DNA of 64,000 nucleotides from Rubrivivax sp. SCN 71-131 (GCA_001724995.1 MEFD01000014.1:186001-250000); one strand, 5' to 3'; counted from the first letter of the stretch, positions 39,511 to 51,273 are shown. The notes: generated by a model not told the origin, from the letters alone. Made by a program: numbers and translations.

Positions 39511-41345
39511 GTACCGGCTCCCACGCGCTTGTTCGCGGGCGTGCTGTCGCGGCAGGCCGGGCCTGCCTTGGGGGTGATGAGCAGGAACTTCTGCATGTCC
39601 CAGGCGCCGGTTGGGCAGCGCTCGGCGCACAGGCTGCAGTGCAGGCAGACGTCCTCGTCCTTGACCATCACGCGCGTGGTCTTCAGCGGCCCGCTGACAT
39701 AGAGCGCCTGGTCGAGGTTTCCCGCCGGCGCCTTCAGCCGCGTGCGCAGATCGGCCTCGTCGCCGTTGTGCGTGAAGGTGATGCAGTCCATCGGGCAGAT
39801 GTCGACGCAGGCGTCGCACTCGATGCACAAACGGTCGGTGAATACTGTCTGCACGTCGCAGTTGAGGCAGCGCTGCGCCTCCTTCCACGCCGTCTCGAGG
39901 TCGAAGCCGAGCTCGACCTCGACCTGCATGCTGGTGAGCGTCTGCTCGGCCGGCGCCCAGGGCACCTTGAAGCGCATGTCGTTCGTCGGCGCGTTGTCGT
40001 AGCTCCACTCGTGGATGCCCATCTTCTGCGACACGAGGTTGGTGTAGGGCGGCGGGCGCTGCCTCACGTCCTCATCGTGGCAGAAGCGGTCGATCGACAC
40101 CGCGGCCTCGTGCGCCTGCGCGACCGCCGTGATGATGTTCTTCGGCCCGAGCGCCGCGTCACCGGCGAAGAAGACGCGCGGCAGCGTCGACTGGAAGGTC
40201 GTCTCGTCGAGCACGGGCAGGCCCCAGCGGTTGAACGCGATGCCGGCGTCGCGCTCGATCCACGGGAAGGCGTTCTCCTGGCCGACGGCGATCAGCACCT
40301 CGTCGCAGGGCAGCTCGACGTCGGGCGCGCCGGTGGGCACGAGGCTGCGCTGCCCTTTCCCGTCGTAGCGCGCCTCGACGATCTGAAAGCGCATCGCCAC
40401 CAGCCGCCCGCCCGCGTGCACGAAGGCCAGCGGCACGTGGAAGTCGAGGATGGGGATGCCTTCGTGCATCGCGTCCTCCTTCTCCCAGGGGCTGGCCTTC
40501 ATCTCCGCGAAGCCGCTGCGCACGACGACCTTGACGTCCTCGGCACCCAGGCGCCGCGCGCTACGGCAGCAGTCCATCGCGGTGTTGCCGCCGCCGAGCA
40601 CGAGCACGCGCTTGCCGACCGACTTCACGTGGCCGAAGGAGACCGAGGCCAGCCACTCGATGCCGACGTGGATGTGCTCGGCCGCCTCCTGCCGGCCCGG
40701 GATCTTCAGATCGCGCCCGCGCGGCGCGCCGCTGCCCACGAACACGGCGTCCCAGTCCTCGGCCAGCAGCGCCTTCAAGGAGTCGATGCGCTGGCCCGCG
40801 CGCAGCTCGACGCCCAGGCCCAGGATGAGACCGACCTCCTCGTCGATCACGCCCTCGGGCAGGCGAAAGCGCGGGATCTGGCTCCACATGAAGCCGCCGG
40901 CCTTCCTCTCCGCCTCGTACACGGTGACGGCGTAGCCCTGCAAGGCCAGGTCGCGCGCGACGGTGAGGCTGGCCGGCCCGCCGCCGACGCAGGCCACGCG
41001 CTTGCCGTTGCGCGGTTCGGGGCGCGGGATCATCGCGCGGATCTCCTGCCCCTTGAAGTCGGCGGCGACGCGCTTCAAGCGGCAGATCGCCACCGGCTCG
41101 GGCTTGCCGAGGTTCTTCTCCTCGACGCGCGAGCGGCGGCACGCCGGCTCGCAGGGCCGGTCGCAGGTGCGACCGAGGATGCCCGGGAAGACGTTGGCGA
41201 CCCAGTTGACCATGTAGGCGGCGTCATAGCGCCCCTGGGCGATCAGCCGGATGTATTCCGGCACGGGGGTGTGGGCGGGGCAGGCCCACTGACAATCCAC
41301 GACCTTGTGGAAGTAGGCCGGATCGGCCACGTTCGTCGGCTGCAC
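39507..41345 (-). CDS. korC: FAD-dependent NAD(P)H oxidoreductase with C-terminal 2x[4Fe-4S] domain, KorC-like (GltD-type fold)
   Basis: CQWACPAHTPVPEYI, CDRPCEPACRR, GGGPASLTVARDLALQGYAVTVYEA, LVLGGGNTAMDCCRSARRLGAEDVKVV; CIECDACVDICPMDC and CLHCSLCAERCPTGAW clusters; translationally coupled to korA-korB. Confidence 0.85.
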   Translation of the reverse strand: MQPTNVADPAYFHKVVDCQWACPAHTPVPEYIRLIAQGRYDAAYMVNWVANVFPGILGRTCDRPCEPACRRSRVEEKNLGKPEPVAICRLKRVAADFKGQEIRAMIPRPEPRNGKRVACVGGGPASLTVARDLALQGYAVTVYEAERKAGGFMWSQIPRFRLPEGVIDEEVGLILGLGVELRAGQRIDSLKALLAEDWDAVFVGSGAPRGRDLKIPGRQEAAEHIHVGIEWLASVSFGHVKSVGKRVLVLGGGNTAMDCCRSARRLGAEDVKVVVRSGFAEMKASPWEKEDAMHEGIPILDFHVPLAFVHAGGRLVAMRFQIVEARYDGKGQRSLVPTGAPDVELPCDEVLIAVGQENAFPWIERDAGIAFNRWGLPVLDETTFQSTLPRVFFAGDAALGPKNIITAVAQAHEAAVSIDRFCHDEDVRQRPPPYTNLVSQKMGIHEWSYDNAPTNDMRFKVPWAPAEQTLTSMQVEVELGFDLETAWKEAQRCLNCDVQTVFTDRLCIECDACVDICPMDCITFTHNGDEADLRTRLKAPAGNLDQALYVSGPLKTTRVMVKDEDVCLHCSLCAERCPTGAWDMQKFLLITPKAGPACRDSTPANKRVGAGT

Positions 41346-41524
41346 GGGCTTGCGTCTCCTTGCGGCGTACCGCGACGTGGCGCGGCGTCAGGCGCGGGCA
41401 CCCGACCCCGACGACGGGCCCGGGCTCCACACGCCGCCATGCGTTCGGGCCAGTCTATGCCACGCCTGCGACCATCGGTACCGGGTCAAACCATGCGAGC
41501 GACGCAGGCATGGCCTGCCCCAGC

Positions 41525-42774
41525 TCACACCGACTGCATGCGCATGTGGGGATGAACGGCGTCGCGGATCGCCCGGTCCCACCGCACCGCCAGCGCCAGC
41601 GCCACGCACAGCGCGCCGAAGACGCCGGCCGTCCACGCCGAGCCGCCGTGCTCCAGCAGCCAGCCGCAGGCGGCCGCACCCACCGGGTTGAGCAGGAAGG
41701 CGAAGAGCCGGAAGCTGCTGTTCACGCGACCCTGCAGCGGGTCGGGGATCAGCGCGATGCGGTAGCTGAACTGCACGACGTCGTAGAGCGGCCCGAAGAG
41801 GCACGCCAGCGCGTAGACGGCGCCGAGCGTCCACGGCCCCGGGCACAGCAGCAGCAAGGGGATGCAGAGCGCGCGCACGCCCACGCTCAGCAGGATGGCG
41901 TGGCCGAAGGACAGGTGCCGGGCCATCACCCCGCCGAGCAGCGCGCCGACGATCGCGCCGACGCCGCCGAGCGAGAACACGAGGCCGATCTGCGCGGCGC
42001 TGGCGCCGCGCTCCTGCGCCAGCACGATGAGCAGCAGCGGCAGCGCGGCGTTGATGCCGTTGAGCACGCTGGTGACAAGCGCCATGTCGCGCACCACGCG
42101 CTGCCCCCACAGCCAGCGCATGCCCTCGGCGACCTCGGCGCGCAGCGGGCGCGACTGGCGCGCGCGCGCCGGCGCGAAGGAGCCGCGCAGCCGCCACACC
42201 GCGATCGCCCCCAGCAGGTGGCTGACCGCGTCGACGATGAAGGGAAAGCCGCGTCCCACCGCCTGATAGAGCGCGCTGCCGACCGCCGGCCCGACGATTG
42301 CCGCCGCGGCGAAGCCCGCCTGGTTCTGCGCCGTGGCCTGCGGCAGCTGCCCCGGCGGCACGACGCGCGGCAGGGCCGCCGTCTCGGCGATGTTGAAGAA
42401 GACGTGCAGCGCGCCTTCGACGATGGCCACGAGGTAGATGTGCGCGACGACGAGGTGGTTGAGGGCCATCGCCACCGGCACGCTGAGCACCGCGGCGAAG
42501 CGCGCCGCGTGGCAGACCAGCATGACGCGGCGGCGATCCCAGCGATCGATCAACGCCCCCACCGGCAGGCTCAGCAGCAGGTACGGGATCATGCGCAGCG
42601 CCGTGGCCCAGCTCGCCAGCAGCGGCGAGCCCGTCAGCGCGAGGATGAGGATCGGGTAGATGATCCCCGAGGCCTGCGCACCGACGTTGCTGAGCAGCTG
42701 CCCGCTCCACAGCAGCATGTACTCGCGCTGCCGCCACAGCGGCACGGAGGGCGCCGTGGCCGCGTCCGCCTTGC

Positions 42775-42778
<4 letters not shown>
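41525..42778 (-). CDS. MFS transporter (EntS/MFS_3-like exporter)
   Basis: [79 protein letters not shown]; 12-TM-like hydrophobicity. Confidence 0.85.
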
Positions 42779-45081
<2,303 letters not shown>

Positions 45082-45241
45082 GAAGGAGACTCAGGCCGGC
45101 CCAGGCGGCTGGGCGCGGCTGCGGTGCAAAGCGGGGGATTTTCGCGCACCCCGCCCGCTCGACCCGGGCGCCCATCCTTGTCGCCGCGAGCACGGCACCC
45201 GCATCGGGTGCGTGCTTCCGCAGGCGGCCCTGGGGCGCAGA

Positions 45242-45541
45242 TCAGACCTTCGGCTCGCTCTCGCGGCTCGTGCTCCAGCACGCAAGCACCTCGAGGGTGT
45301 TGCCTCGCTGCCGGTAGTAGAGGAAGTGCCCCAGGCGCCCGAGCAGCCAGCGCCGCGTCTGCGCGTCGCGTGCGTTCTCCACCCTGGTGCCTATTCCCGG
45401 GAACACGGCCAGCAGTTCCAGCGCCTCCTGCAGGTCGGTCTCCACCGCAGCGCGGGCAGCCGTCCGGTTCGAAACCCACCAAGCCGCGAGGGCGAGGATC
45501 TCCCGCCTGGCACGGGGCTTGATCCGGACCGTCAGCGTCAA
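45242..45541 (-). CDS. RelE/ParE-family toxin-like protein (TTG start, not given separately in the ORF track)
   Basis: LTLTVRIKPRARREILALAAWWVSNRTAARAAVETDLQEALELLAVFPGIGTRVENARDAQTRRWLLGRLGHFLYYRQRGNTLEVLACWSTSRESEPKV; overlaps the upstream antitoxin stop. Confidence 0.78.
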   Translation of the reverse strand: MTLTVRIKPRARREILALAAWWVSNRTAARAAVETDLQEALELLAVFPGIGTRVENARDAQTRRWLLGRLGHFLYYRQRGNTLEVLACWSTSRESEPKV

Positions 45542-45765
45542 GTTCGGCCGATCTTCCTGAGTTCGGCCAATAGCGCGTCGACCGAGATGCCCTCGACCCG
45601 GTCGGCTTCTTCGAGCGCGCTCTCGAGCTCGCGCTGAAGATGCGGCGAAAGACGCACCGAGCGTTCCTGGCGCGCAACGAGCACGGCGACCTCGGTTCCA
45701 TCGGGCAACGCCTGTCCCTCGAAGACGACCTTGCCGCCGACCACGGTGCCCTTGACTGCTTCCAC
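45538..45765 (-). CDS. Antitoxin-like protein paired with the RelE/ParE-like toxin
   Basis: 75 aa; MEAVKGTVVGGKVVFEGQALPDGTEVAVLVARQERSVRLSPHLQRELESALEEADRVEGISVDALLAELRKIGRT; coupled to the downstream toxin. Confidence 0.7.
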   Translation of the reverse strand: MEAVKGTVVGGKVVFEGQALPDGTEVAVLVARQERSVRLSPHLQRELESALEEADRVEGISVDALLAELRKIGRT

Positions 45766-45834
45766 GGCGAAATCCTACACCGGTGGGCCGCGTCTCGTGC
45801 TCCGATCGCGCGCTGGCAAGCGGCCAACCCGCGC

Positions 45835-47475
45835 TCACCCCTCCTGCCGCAGCCGAAAGCGCTGCAGCTTGCCCGTCTCCGTGCGCGGCAGCGAGTCGCG
45901 GAACTCGATGGCACGCGGGTACTTGTAGGCGGCGATGCCCTGCTTGCAGAAGTCCTGCAGCTCCTTCACGAGTGCCGCGCTGCCCTCGTGCCCGGGCTCG
46001 AGCACGACGAAGGCCTTGGCGATCTGCCCGCGCGCCTCGTCGGGAACGCCGACGACGCCGCACTCGGCCACCGCCGGGTGCTGCAGCAGCACGCTCTCGA
46101 TCTCGGGCCCGGCGATGTTGTAGCCGCCGGTGATGATCATGTCGTCGGTACGCGCCTGGTAGACGTAGTAGCCGTCCTCGTCGACGAGGTAGGCGTCGCC
46201 GGTGAGGTTCCAGCCGTTCTGCACGTACACCGCCTGGCGCTCGTCGGCGAGGTACTTGCAGCCCGTGGGCCCCTTGATGGCCAGGCGACCGACCTGGCCC
46301 GGCGGCAGCGGCCGGCCCTCGTCGTCCAGGATGCAGGCGCGGTAGCCCGGCACCGGGACGCCGGTGGCGCCGGGCTTGGCGTGCGCCTCGTCGGCGCTGA
46401 TGAAGATGTGGAAGAGCTCGGTGGAGCCGATGCCGTCGATGATCTCGATGCCGGTGGCGTCCTTCCACAGCTTGCGCGTGGCCGCGGGCAGAGCCTCGCC
46501 GGCGCTCACGCACTTGCGCAGCGAGGACAGGTCCGGCCGCGGCGACATCGTCGGCAGCGCCAGCGCGATCGCCCGGTACGAGGTCGGTGCGGTGAAGCAG
46601 ACGGTCACGCGGTGGCGCTCGAGGGTGGCGGGCAGCGAATCCGGCGAGGTGCGCTCGATCAGCACCATTGATGCGCCGACCGAGAGCGGGAACATCAGCA
46701 GGCCGCCCAGGCCGAAGGTGAAGGCCAGCGGCGGGCTGCCGAAGAAGCGGTCCTCGGCGGTGGCGCGCAGCACGTGCCGCGGCCAACAGCGGCAGCCGGC
46801 GATGACGTCGCGGTGGAAGTGCATCGTACCCTTGGGCACGCCGGTGGTGCCCGAGGTGAAGGCCATCAGCGCCGTATCGTCGGCGGCGGTGTCCACGCTC
46901 GCGAACGCCGCCGGCTGCGCCGCCATCTCGGCCTCGAGCGAACCCTCGCCCTCGTCGCCGTTGAAGAGCAGCGGCGCGCCGAGTTGCGGGCACTCGGGCC
47001 GCACCGCCAGCAGCGCATCGGCGATGCGTGCGTCGCACAGCGCGTGCGTGATCTGCGCCTTGTCGATGATGGCCTTCAGCTCGCGCTCGCGCAGCAGCGG
47101 CATCGATCCCACTGCGATGCCGCCGGCCTTCATCACGCCGAGCCAGCAGGCCGCGTACATCGGCGTGTTGGCCCCGCGCAGCAGCACGCGGTTGCCGCTC
47201 ACCAGCCCGAGGCGGTTGACGAGCACGCCGGCGATGCGGCAGGCGCGCGCGTGCAGCTCGGCGTAGGTCCAGGAGAAGGCCTGGCCATCGCGCTCGCCGA
47301 TGAGCGCGATGCGCTGGCCATGCCCGCGCTCGATCCAGCGGTCCAGCAGCTCGGCGGCGACGTTCAGGCGCTCGGGCAACTGCAGGTCGGGCCCCTCGAA
47401 GATGAACTCGGGCAGGGCCGAAGCTGGCGGCAGGTTGTCGCGGGCGAAGGTGTCGAGGTGCGCGGTCGTGGCCAT
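45835..47475 (-). CDS. Aryl-CoA ligase, benzoate/2-aminobenzoate-CoA ligase family (AMP-binding)
   Basis: MAFTSGTTGVPKGTMHFHRDVIAGC, DGIGSTELFHIFISA, YVYQARTDDMIITGGYNIAGPEIESVLLQHPAV, PRTETGKLQRFRLR. Start at 47475. Confidence 0.85.
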   Translation of the reverse strand: MATTAHLDTFARDNLPPASALPEFIFEGPDLQLPERLNVAAELLDRWIERGHGQRIALIGERDGQAFSWTYAELHARACRIAGVLVNRLGLVSGNRVLLRGANTPMYAACWLGVMKAGGIAVGSMPLLRERELKAIIDKAQITHALCDARIADALLAVRPECPQLGAPLLFNGDEGEGSLEAEMAAQPAAFASVDTAADDTALMAFTSGTTGVPKGTMHFHRDVIAGCRCWPRHVLRATAEDRFFGSPPLAFTFGLGGLLMFPLSVGASMVLIERTSPDSLPATLERHRVTVCFTAPTSYRAIALALPTMSPRPDLSSLRKCVSAGEALPAATRKLWKDATGIEIIDGIGSTELFHIFISADEAHAKPGATGVPVPGYRACILDDEGRPLPPGQVGRLAIKGPTGCKYLADERQAVYVQNGWNLTGDAYLVDEDGYYVYQARTDDMIITGGYNIAGPEIESVLLQHPAVAECGVVGVPDEARGQIAKAFVVLEPGHEGSAALVKELQDFCKQGIAAYKYPRAIEFRDSLPRTETGKLQRFRLRQEG

Positions 47476-47640
47476 GGGGGACGTTCCTGCGGGGCAAGGG
47501 CGGCGATGCCGGTGGAGCGGCGCCGGGAAAGAGCCGATGCCAACGCCATTCTTTGAAGATACATTTTTGCCGTCACTTGTTGGAAACCCTTCCAGGGTGG
47601 GTGCGGCATGCGCGGCATGCGCGGCGGCCTGGGGCGTCCC

Positions 47641-47646
47641 TACAAT
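47641..47646 (+). promoter_or_regulatory. Putative -10 box (TACAAT) for the TRAP permease genes
   Basis: TACAATCGTG about 95 nt before dctQ. The same TAnAATCGT core occurs at 13572 and 57620 upstream of other genes. Confidence 0.35.
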
Positions 47647-47739
47647 CGTGCGCCATCGCAATCGGCCGAACGCCATCGGCGCGCCCTGCCGAGCGGGGGC
47701 CCCGGGCAGCGACGCCATCCCAGCCGGAGCTCCTCCCCG

Positions 47740-48357
47740 ATGCAAGCACTGCTGAGCCTCTCACGCGCCATCGACCGCGTGAACGCCATTGTCGGCCGCT
47801 GGGCGATCTGGCTGATCATGGCCGCGACGGCCATCAGCGCCCTCAACGCGGTCGTGCGCAAGCTCTTCAACTACAGCTCGAACGCCTATCTCGAGGTGCA
47901 GTGGTACCTGTTCGCGTGGTCCTTCCTCATCGCCGCGGGCTACACCCTGCTGCACGGCGAACACGTGCGCATCGACGTGCTCAACCACCGGCTCCCCAAG
48001 AAGGCGCGCGTGTGGATCGACATCCTCGGCTACGGCCTCTTCCTGACGCCGCTGTGCCTGGTCATGCTCTACCTCGGCACGCCGCTGCTGATCGAGCGCT
48101 TCGTCTCCGGCGAGATGTCGCCCAACCCCGGCGGGCTCGTGCGCTGGCCGGTGTGGGTGGCGGTGCCGCTGGGCTTTGCGCTGCTGCTGCTGCAGGGCTG
48201 GTCGGAGCTGATCAAGTGCATCGCCTTCCTGCGCGGCCAGGGACCTGACCCGACCGAGTCGCGCAAGCGCAAGACCGACGAAGAGGAGCTTGCCGAGGCC
48301 CTGCGCCGCGAGCAGGCGGCCGCGGGCGGCCGCGCCCCGACCCCGCTCGCCCCCTGA
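47740..48357 (+). CDS. TRAP transporter small permease (DctQ family)
   Basis: MQALLSLSRAIDRVNAIVGRWAIWLIMAATAISALNAVVRKLFNYSSNAYLEVQWYLFAWSFLIAAGYTLLHGEHVRIDVL. Confidence 0.9.
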   Translation: MQALLSLSRAIDRVNAIVGRWAIWLIMAATAISALNAVVRKLFNYSSNAYLEVQWYLFAWSFLIAAGYTLLHGEHVRIDVLNHRLPKKARVWIDILGYGLFLTPLCLVMLYLGTPLLIERFVSGEMSPNPGGLVRWPVWVAVPLGFALLLLQGWSELIKCIAFLRGQGPDPTESRKRKTDEEELAEALRREQAAAGGRAPTPLAP

Positions 48358-48377
48358 GCACGAGGCCCGGGCCGATC

Positions 48378-50105
48378 ATGGAGTTCATCGCCGTGAATTT
48401 CGCCCCCGTCATGTTCGGGGGCCTCATCGTCTTCCTCATCCTCGGCTTTCCGGTGGCGTTCAGCCTCGGGGCCTGCGGCCTGCTGTTCGGTGTCGTCGGC
48501 GTCGCGCTCGACGTCTTTCCCTCGGCCATCCTGGCCGTGCTGCCGCTGCGCCTCATCGGCATCATGAGCAACGAGACGCTGCTCGCGGTTCCGTTCTTCA
48601 CCCTGATGGGCCTGATCCTCGAGCGCAGCGGCATGGCCGAGGACCTGCTCGAGACCGTCGGCCAGGTCTTCGGTCCGCTGCGCGGCGGCCTGGCGCTGGC
48701 GGTGGTGCTGGTCGGTGCGATGCTCGCCGCGACCACCGGCGTCGTCGCCGCGTCGGTGATCTCGATGGGCCTGATCTCGATGCCCATCATGCTGCGCTAC
48801 GGCTATTCGCGCAGCCTCTCCAGCGGCGTCATCGCCGCTTCGGGAACGCTGGCGCAGATCATCCCGCCCTCGCTGGTGCTGATCGTGCTTGCCGACCAGA
48901 TGGGCAGGAGCGTGGGCGACATGTACAAGGGCGCCTTCATCCCCGGCTTCGCGCTGATGGGCCTCTACATCCTGTGGGTGGTGGTGCTGGCGGTCTTCAA
49001 GCCCGCCGCGGTGCCCGCGCTGCCGCCCGAGGCGCGCACCTTCCGCGACGCCAAGGGCCACACCGGCTACACCTCGCTGTCGGTTCTTGCCCTGCTCTCC
49101 GGGGCCGTGGGCTACACCCTCGGCGCGCACATGGAGGCAGTGCACAGCTGGTGGCTCGGCGAGGTGGTCGACTCGGTGCCGACCGACGAGCGCATCGTGG
49201 TGGCGATGTGCGGCGGCGTCTTCGTCGCCTGGCTCATCGCCGTCATCAACTCCCTCGCCAGGCTGCACCTGCTCTCGAAGCTGGCCGAGCGCGTGACCTT
49301 CGTGCTGATCCCGCCGCTGCTGCTGATCTTCCTCGTCCTCGGCACGATCTTCCTCGGCGTGGCCACGCCGACCGAGGGCGGCGCCATGGGCGCAATGGGC
49401 GCGCTCATCATGGCCGTGCTGCGGCGGCGCCTGGGCTGGGCCCTGCTGAAGCAGGCGCTGGCGACGACGACCAAGCTCTCCTCCTTCGTGCTCTTCATCC
49501 TCATCGGCGCCACCGTCTTCAGCATGGTCTTCCAGGCCGCCGACGGCCCGGTCTGGGTCGAGCATCTGCTCGCCAAGCTGCCCGGCGGCCAGATCGGCTT
49601 CCTGATCTTCGTGAACGTCATGATCTTCTTCCTGGCGTTCTTCCTCGACTTCTTCGAGCTTTCGTTCATCGTCGTGCCGGTGCTCGCCCCGATCGCCGAG
49701 AAGATGGGCATCGACCTGGTCTGGTTCGGCGTGCTGCTGGCGGTGAACATGCAGACGTCGTTCATGCATCCGCCCTTCGGCTTCGCGCTCTTCTACCTGC
49801 GCTCGGTGGCGCCGGACAAGCCCTACGTCGATGCGGTGACGGGCAGGACGATGGCGCCGGTGACGACGATGCAGATCTACAAGGGCGCGATCCCCTTCCT
49901 GCTCCTGCAACTGGCGATGGTGGCAGTCCTGATCGCCTTCCCCGGCCTCGTCACCCGCGACCTCGACAAGCCGTCCAACGTCGACATGGAGGCCGCCGGC
50001 ACGCAGATCCTGCAGAACCTGGAAGGCGCCCCGGGCTTCGGCAACCCGGCGGAAAGCGACGCCGACGCGCCGACCGGGGCGGACACGAAGAACCCGTTCG
50101 AGTAG
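48378..50105 (+). CDS. TRAP transporter large permease (DctM family)
   Basis: FLILGFPVAFSLGACGLLFGV...FFTLMGLILERSGMAEDLLETVGQVFGPLRGGLALAVVLVGAMLAATTGVVAASVISMGLIS; GVATPTEGGAMGAMGALI. Confidence 0.93.
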   Translation: MEFIAVNFAPVMFGGLIVFLILGFPVAFSLGACGLLFGVVGVALDVFPSAILAVLPLRLIGIMSNETLLAVPFFTLMGLILERSGMAEDLLETVGQVFGPLRGGLALAVVLVGAMLAATTGVVAASVISMGLISMPIMLRYGYSRSLSSGVIAASGTLAQIIPPSLVLIVLADQMGRSVGDMYKGAFIPGFALMGLYILWVVVLAVFKPAAVPALPPEARTFRDAKGHTGYTSLSVLALLSGAVGYTLGAHMEAVHSWWLGEVVDSVPTDERIVVAMCGGVFVAWLIAVINSLARLHLLSKLAERVTFVLIPPLLLIFLVLGTIFLGVATPTEGGAMGAMGALIMAVLRRRLGWALLKQALATTTKLSSFVLFILIGATVFSMVFQAADGPVWVEHLLAKLPGGQIGFLIFVNVMIFFLAFFLDFFELSFIVVPVLAPIAEKMGIDLVWFGVLLAVNMQTSFMHPPFGFALFYLRSVAPDKPYVDAVTGRTMAPVTTMQIYKGAIPFLLLQLAMVAVLIAFPGLVTRDLDKPSNVDMEAAGTQILQNLEGAPGFGNPAESDADAPTGADTKNPFE

Positions 50106-50122
50106 GTCGAAGAACCAAAAAA

Positions 50123-50149
50123 AAGGCCGCGCAACGGTGCCGCGGCCTT
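50123..50149. terminator. Bidirectional terminator between the convergent dctM and dctP genes
   Basis: AAGGCCGCG (50123-50131) / CGCGGCCTT (50141-50149), preceded by an A8 tract and followed by TTG TTTC. Confidence 0.75.
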
Positions 50150-50190
50150 GTTTCCCGGACGGGCCGCCCGACGCGGCCCGGGTCGGGTTC

Positions 50191-51273
50191 TCAGATCTTC
50201 AGCGCCGCCATCGTCTGCGTGAACTGCAGTTCGGAGACGCGGTTCCAGAGGATCTGGTCGCGCTGGAAGGCACGCATGTCGTCGAAGACGCGCTTGAAGA
50301 CCTCGGACTTCGCGCGGTGCTCCTCGTACACCTCCTGCGCCGCCTTGAAGCCGGCCTCGACGACGCTCTTCGGGAAGGGCTTGAACTGGATGCCGCTGGC
50401 GACGATGCGCTTGAGCGCCGGCGGGTTCAGCGCCAGGTACTTGGTCGTGCCGTCGTTGTAGGCGACGTCGGCCGCGGCGCGCACGATGGCCTGGTTCTCC
50501 GGCGACAGCTTGGCGAAGGCCTTCCTGTTGATGAAGAACTCGAGGTCGGCACCGCCCTCCCACCAGGCGTTGTAGTAGTAGAACTTGGTGACCTTGTTGT
50601 AGCCGAGCTTCTCGTCGTCGTAAGGGCCGACGAACTCCGCAGCGTCGAGCGTGCCCTTCTCCAGCGCCTGGTAGACCTCGCCGCCGGGCATGTTCTGCGC
50701 CACGACGCCGAGCTTGGCCATCGACTCGCCGAAGACGCCGCCGCCCAGGCGCATCTTCAGGCCCTTGAGGTCCTGCGGCGACTTGATCTCCTTGCGATAC
50801 CAGCCGCCCATCTGCGTGCCCGTGTTGAGTGCGCTCAGGGTGAAGAAGTTGTACTTCTCGAACACCTCGTTGAGCAGCTTGCGGCCGTTGCCCTGCTCCT
50901 TCCAGGCGAGGTTCTGGTTCGCCGTCAGCCCGAACGGGGCCGCGCAGCTGAGGGCGAACACCGGGTCCTTGCCGGTGTAGTAGTAGGCCGCGGTCTCGCC
51001 CATCTCGAGCGCGTCGTCATTGAGCGCATCGACGATGCCGAACGGCGGCACGAGCTCGCCGGCCGCGTGCACCGAGATCTCGAACTTGCCGCCGGAGAGC
51101 GCCTTCACGGTCTCGGAGAATTTCACGGCGCAGCCGTGCAGCGTCTCCAGGGCCTTCGGGAAGCTGGTGGCCAGACGCCAGCGAACGGCGGCCTGAGCGT
51201 GCACTGCGGGCGCGGCACCGGCGGCCAGGACACCGGCCACGCCGGCATGCTTGATGAGGGAACGGCGATCCAT
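50191..51273 (-). CDS. TRAP transporter substrate-binding protein (DctP family, TakP/2-oxoacid- or lactate-binding-like)
   Basis: Tat-like N-terminus MDRRSLIKHAGVAGVLAAGAAPAVHAQ; GEMGETAAYYYTGKDPVFAL-like core, AAEFVGPYDDEKLGYNKVTKFYYYNAWWEGGADLEFFINRKAF. Confidence 0.88.
   Translation of the reverse strand: MDRRSLIKHAGVAGVLAAGAAPAVHAQAAVRWRLATSFPKALETLHGCAVKFSETVKALSGGKFEISVHAAGELVPPFGIVDALNDDALEMGETAAYYYTGKDPVFALSCAAPFGLTANQNLAWKEQGNGRKLLNEVFEKYNFFTLSALNTGTQMGGWYRKEIKSPQDLKGLKMRLGGGVFGESMAKLGVVAQNMPGGEVYQALEKGTLDAAEFVGPYDDEKLGYNKVTKFYYYNAWWEGGADLEFFINRKAFAKLSPENQAIVRAAADVAYNDGTTKYLALNPPALKRIVASGIQFKPFPKSVVEAGFKAAQEVYEEHRAKSEVFKRVFDDMRAFQRDQILWNRVSELQFTQTMAALKI

Noticed and set aside
45542-47497. 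Large upstream part of the 751-aa ORF containing the RelE-like toxin
   Set aside because: Shadow of the CoA ligase frame; only the C-terminal 99 residues carry toxin-like sequence.
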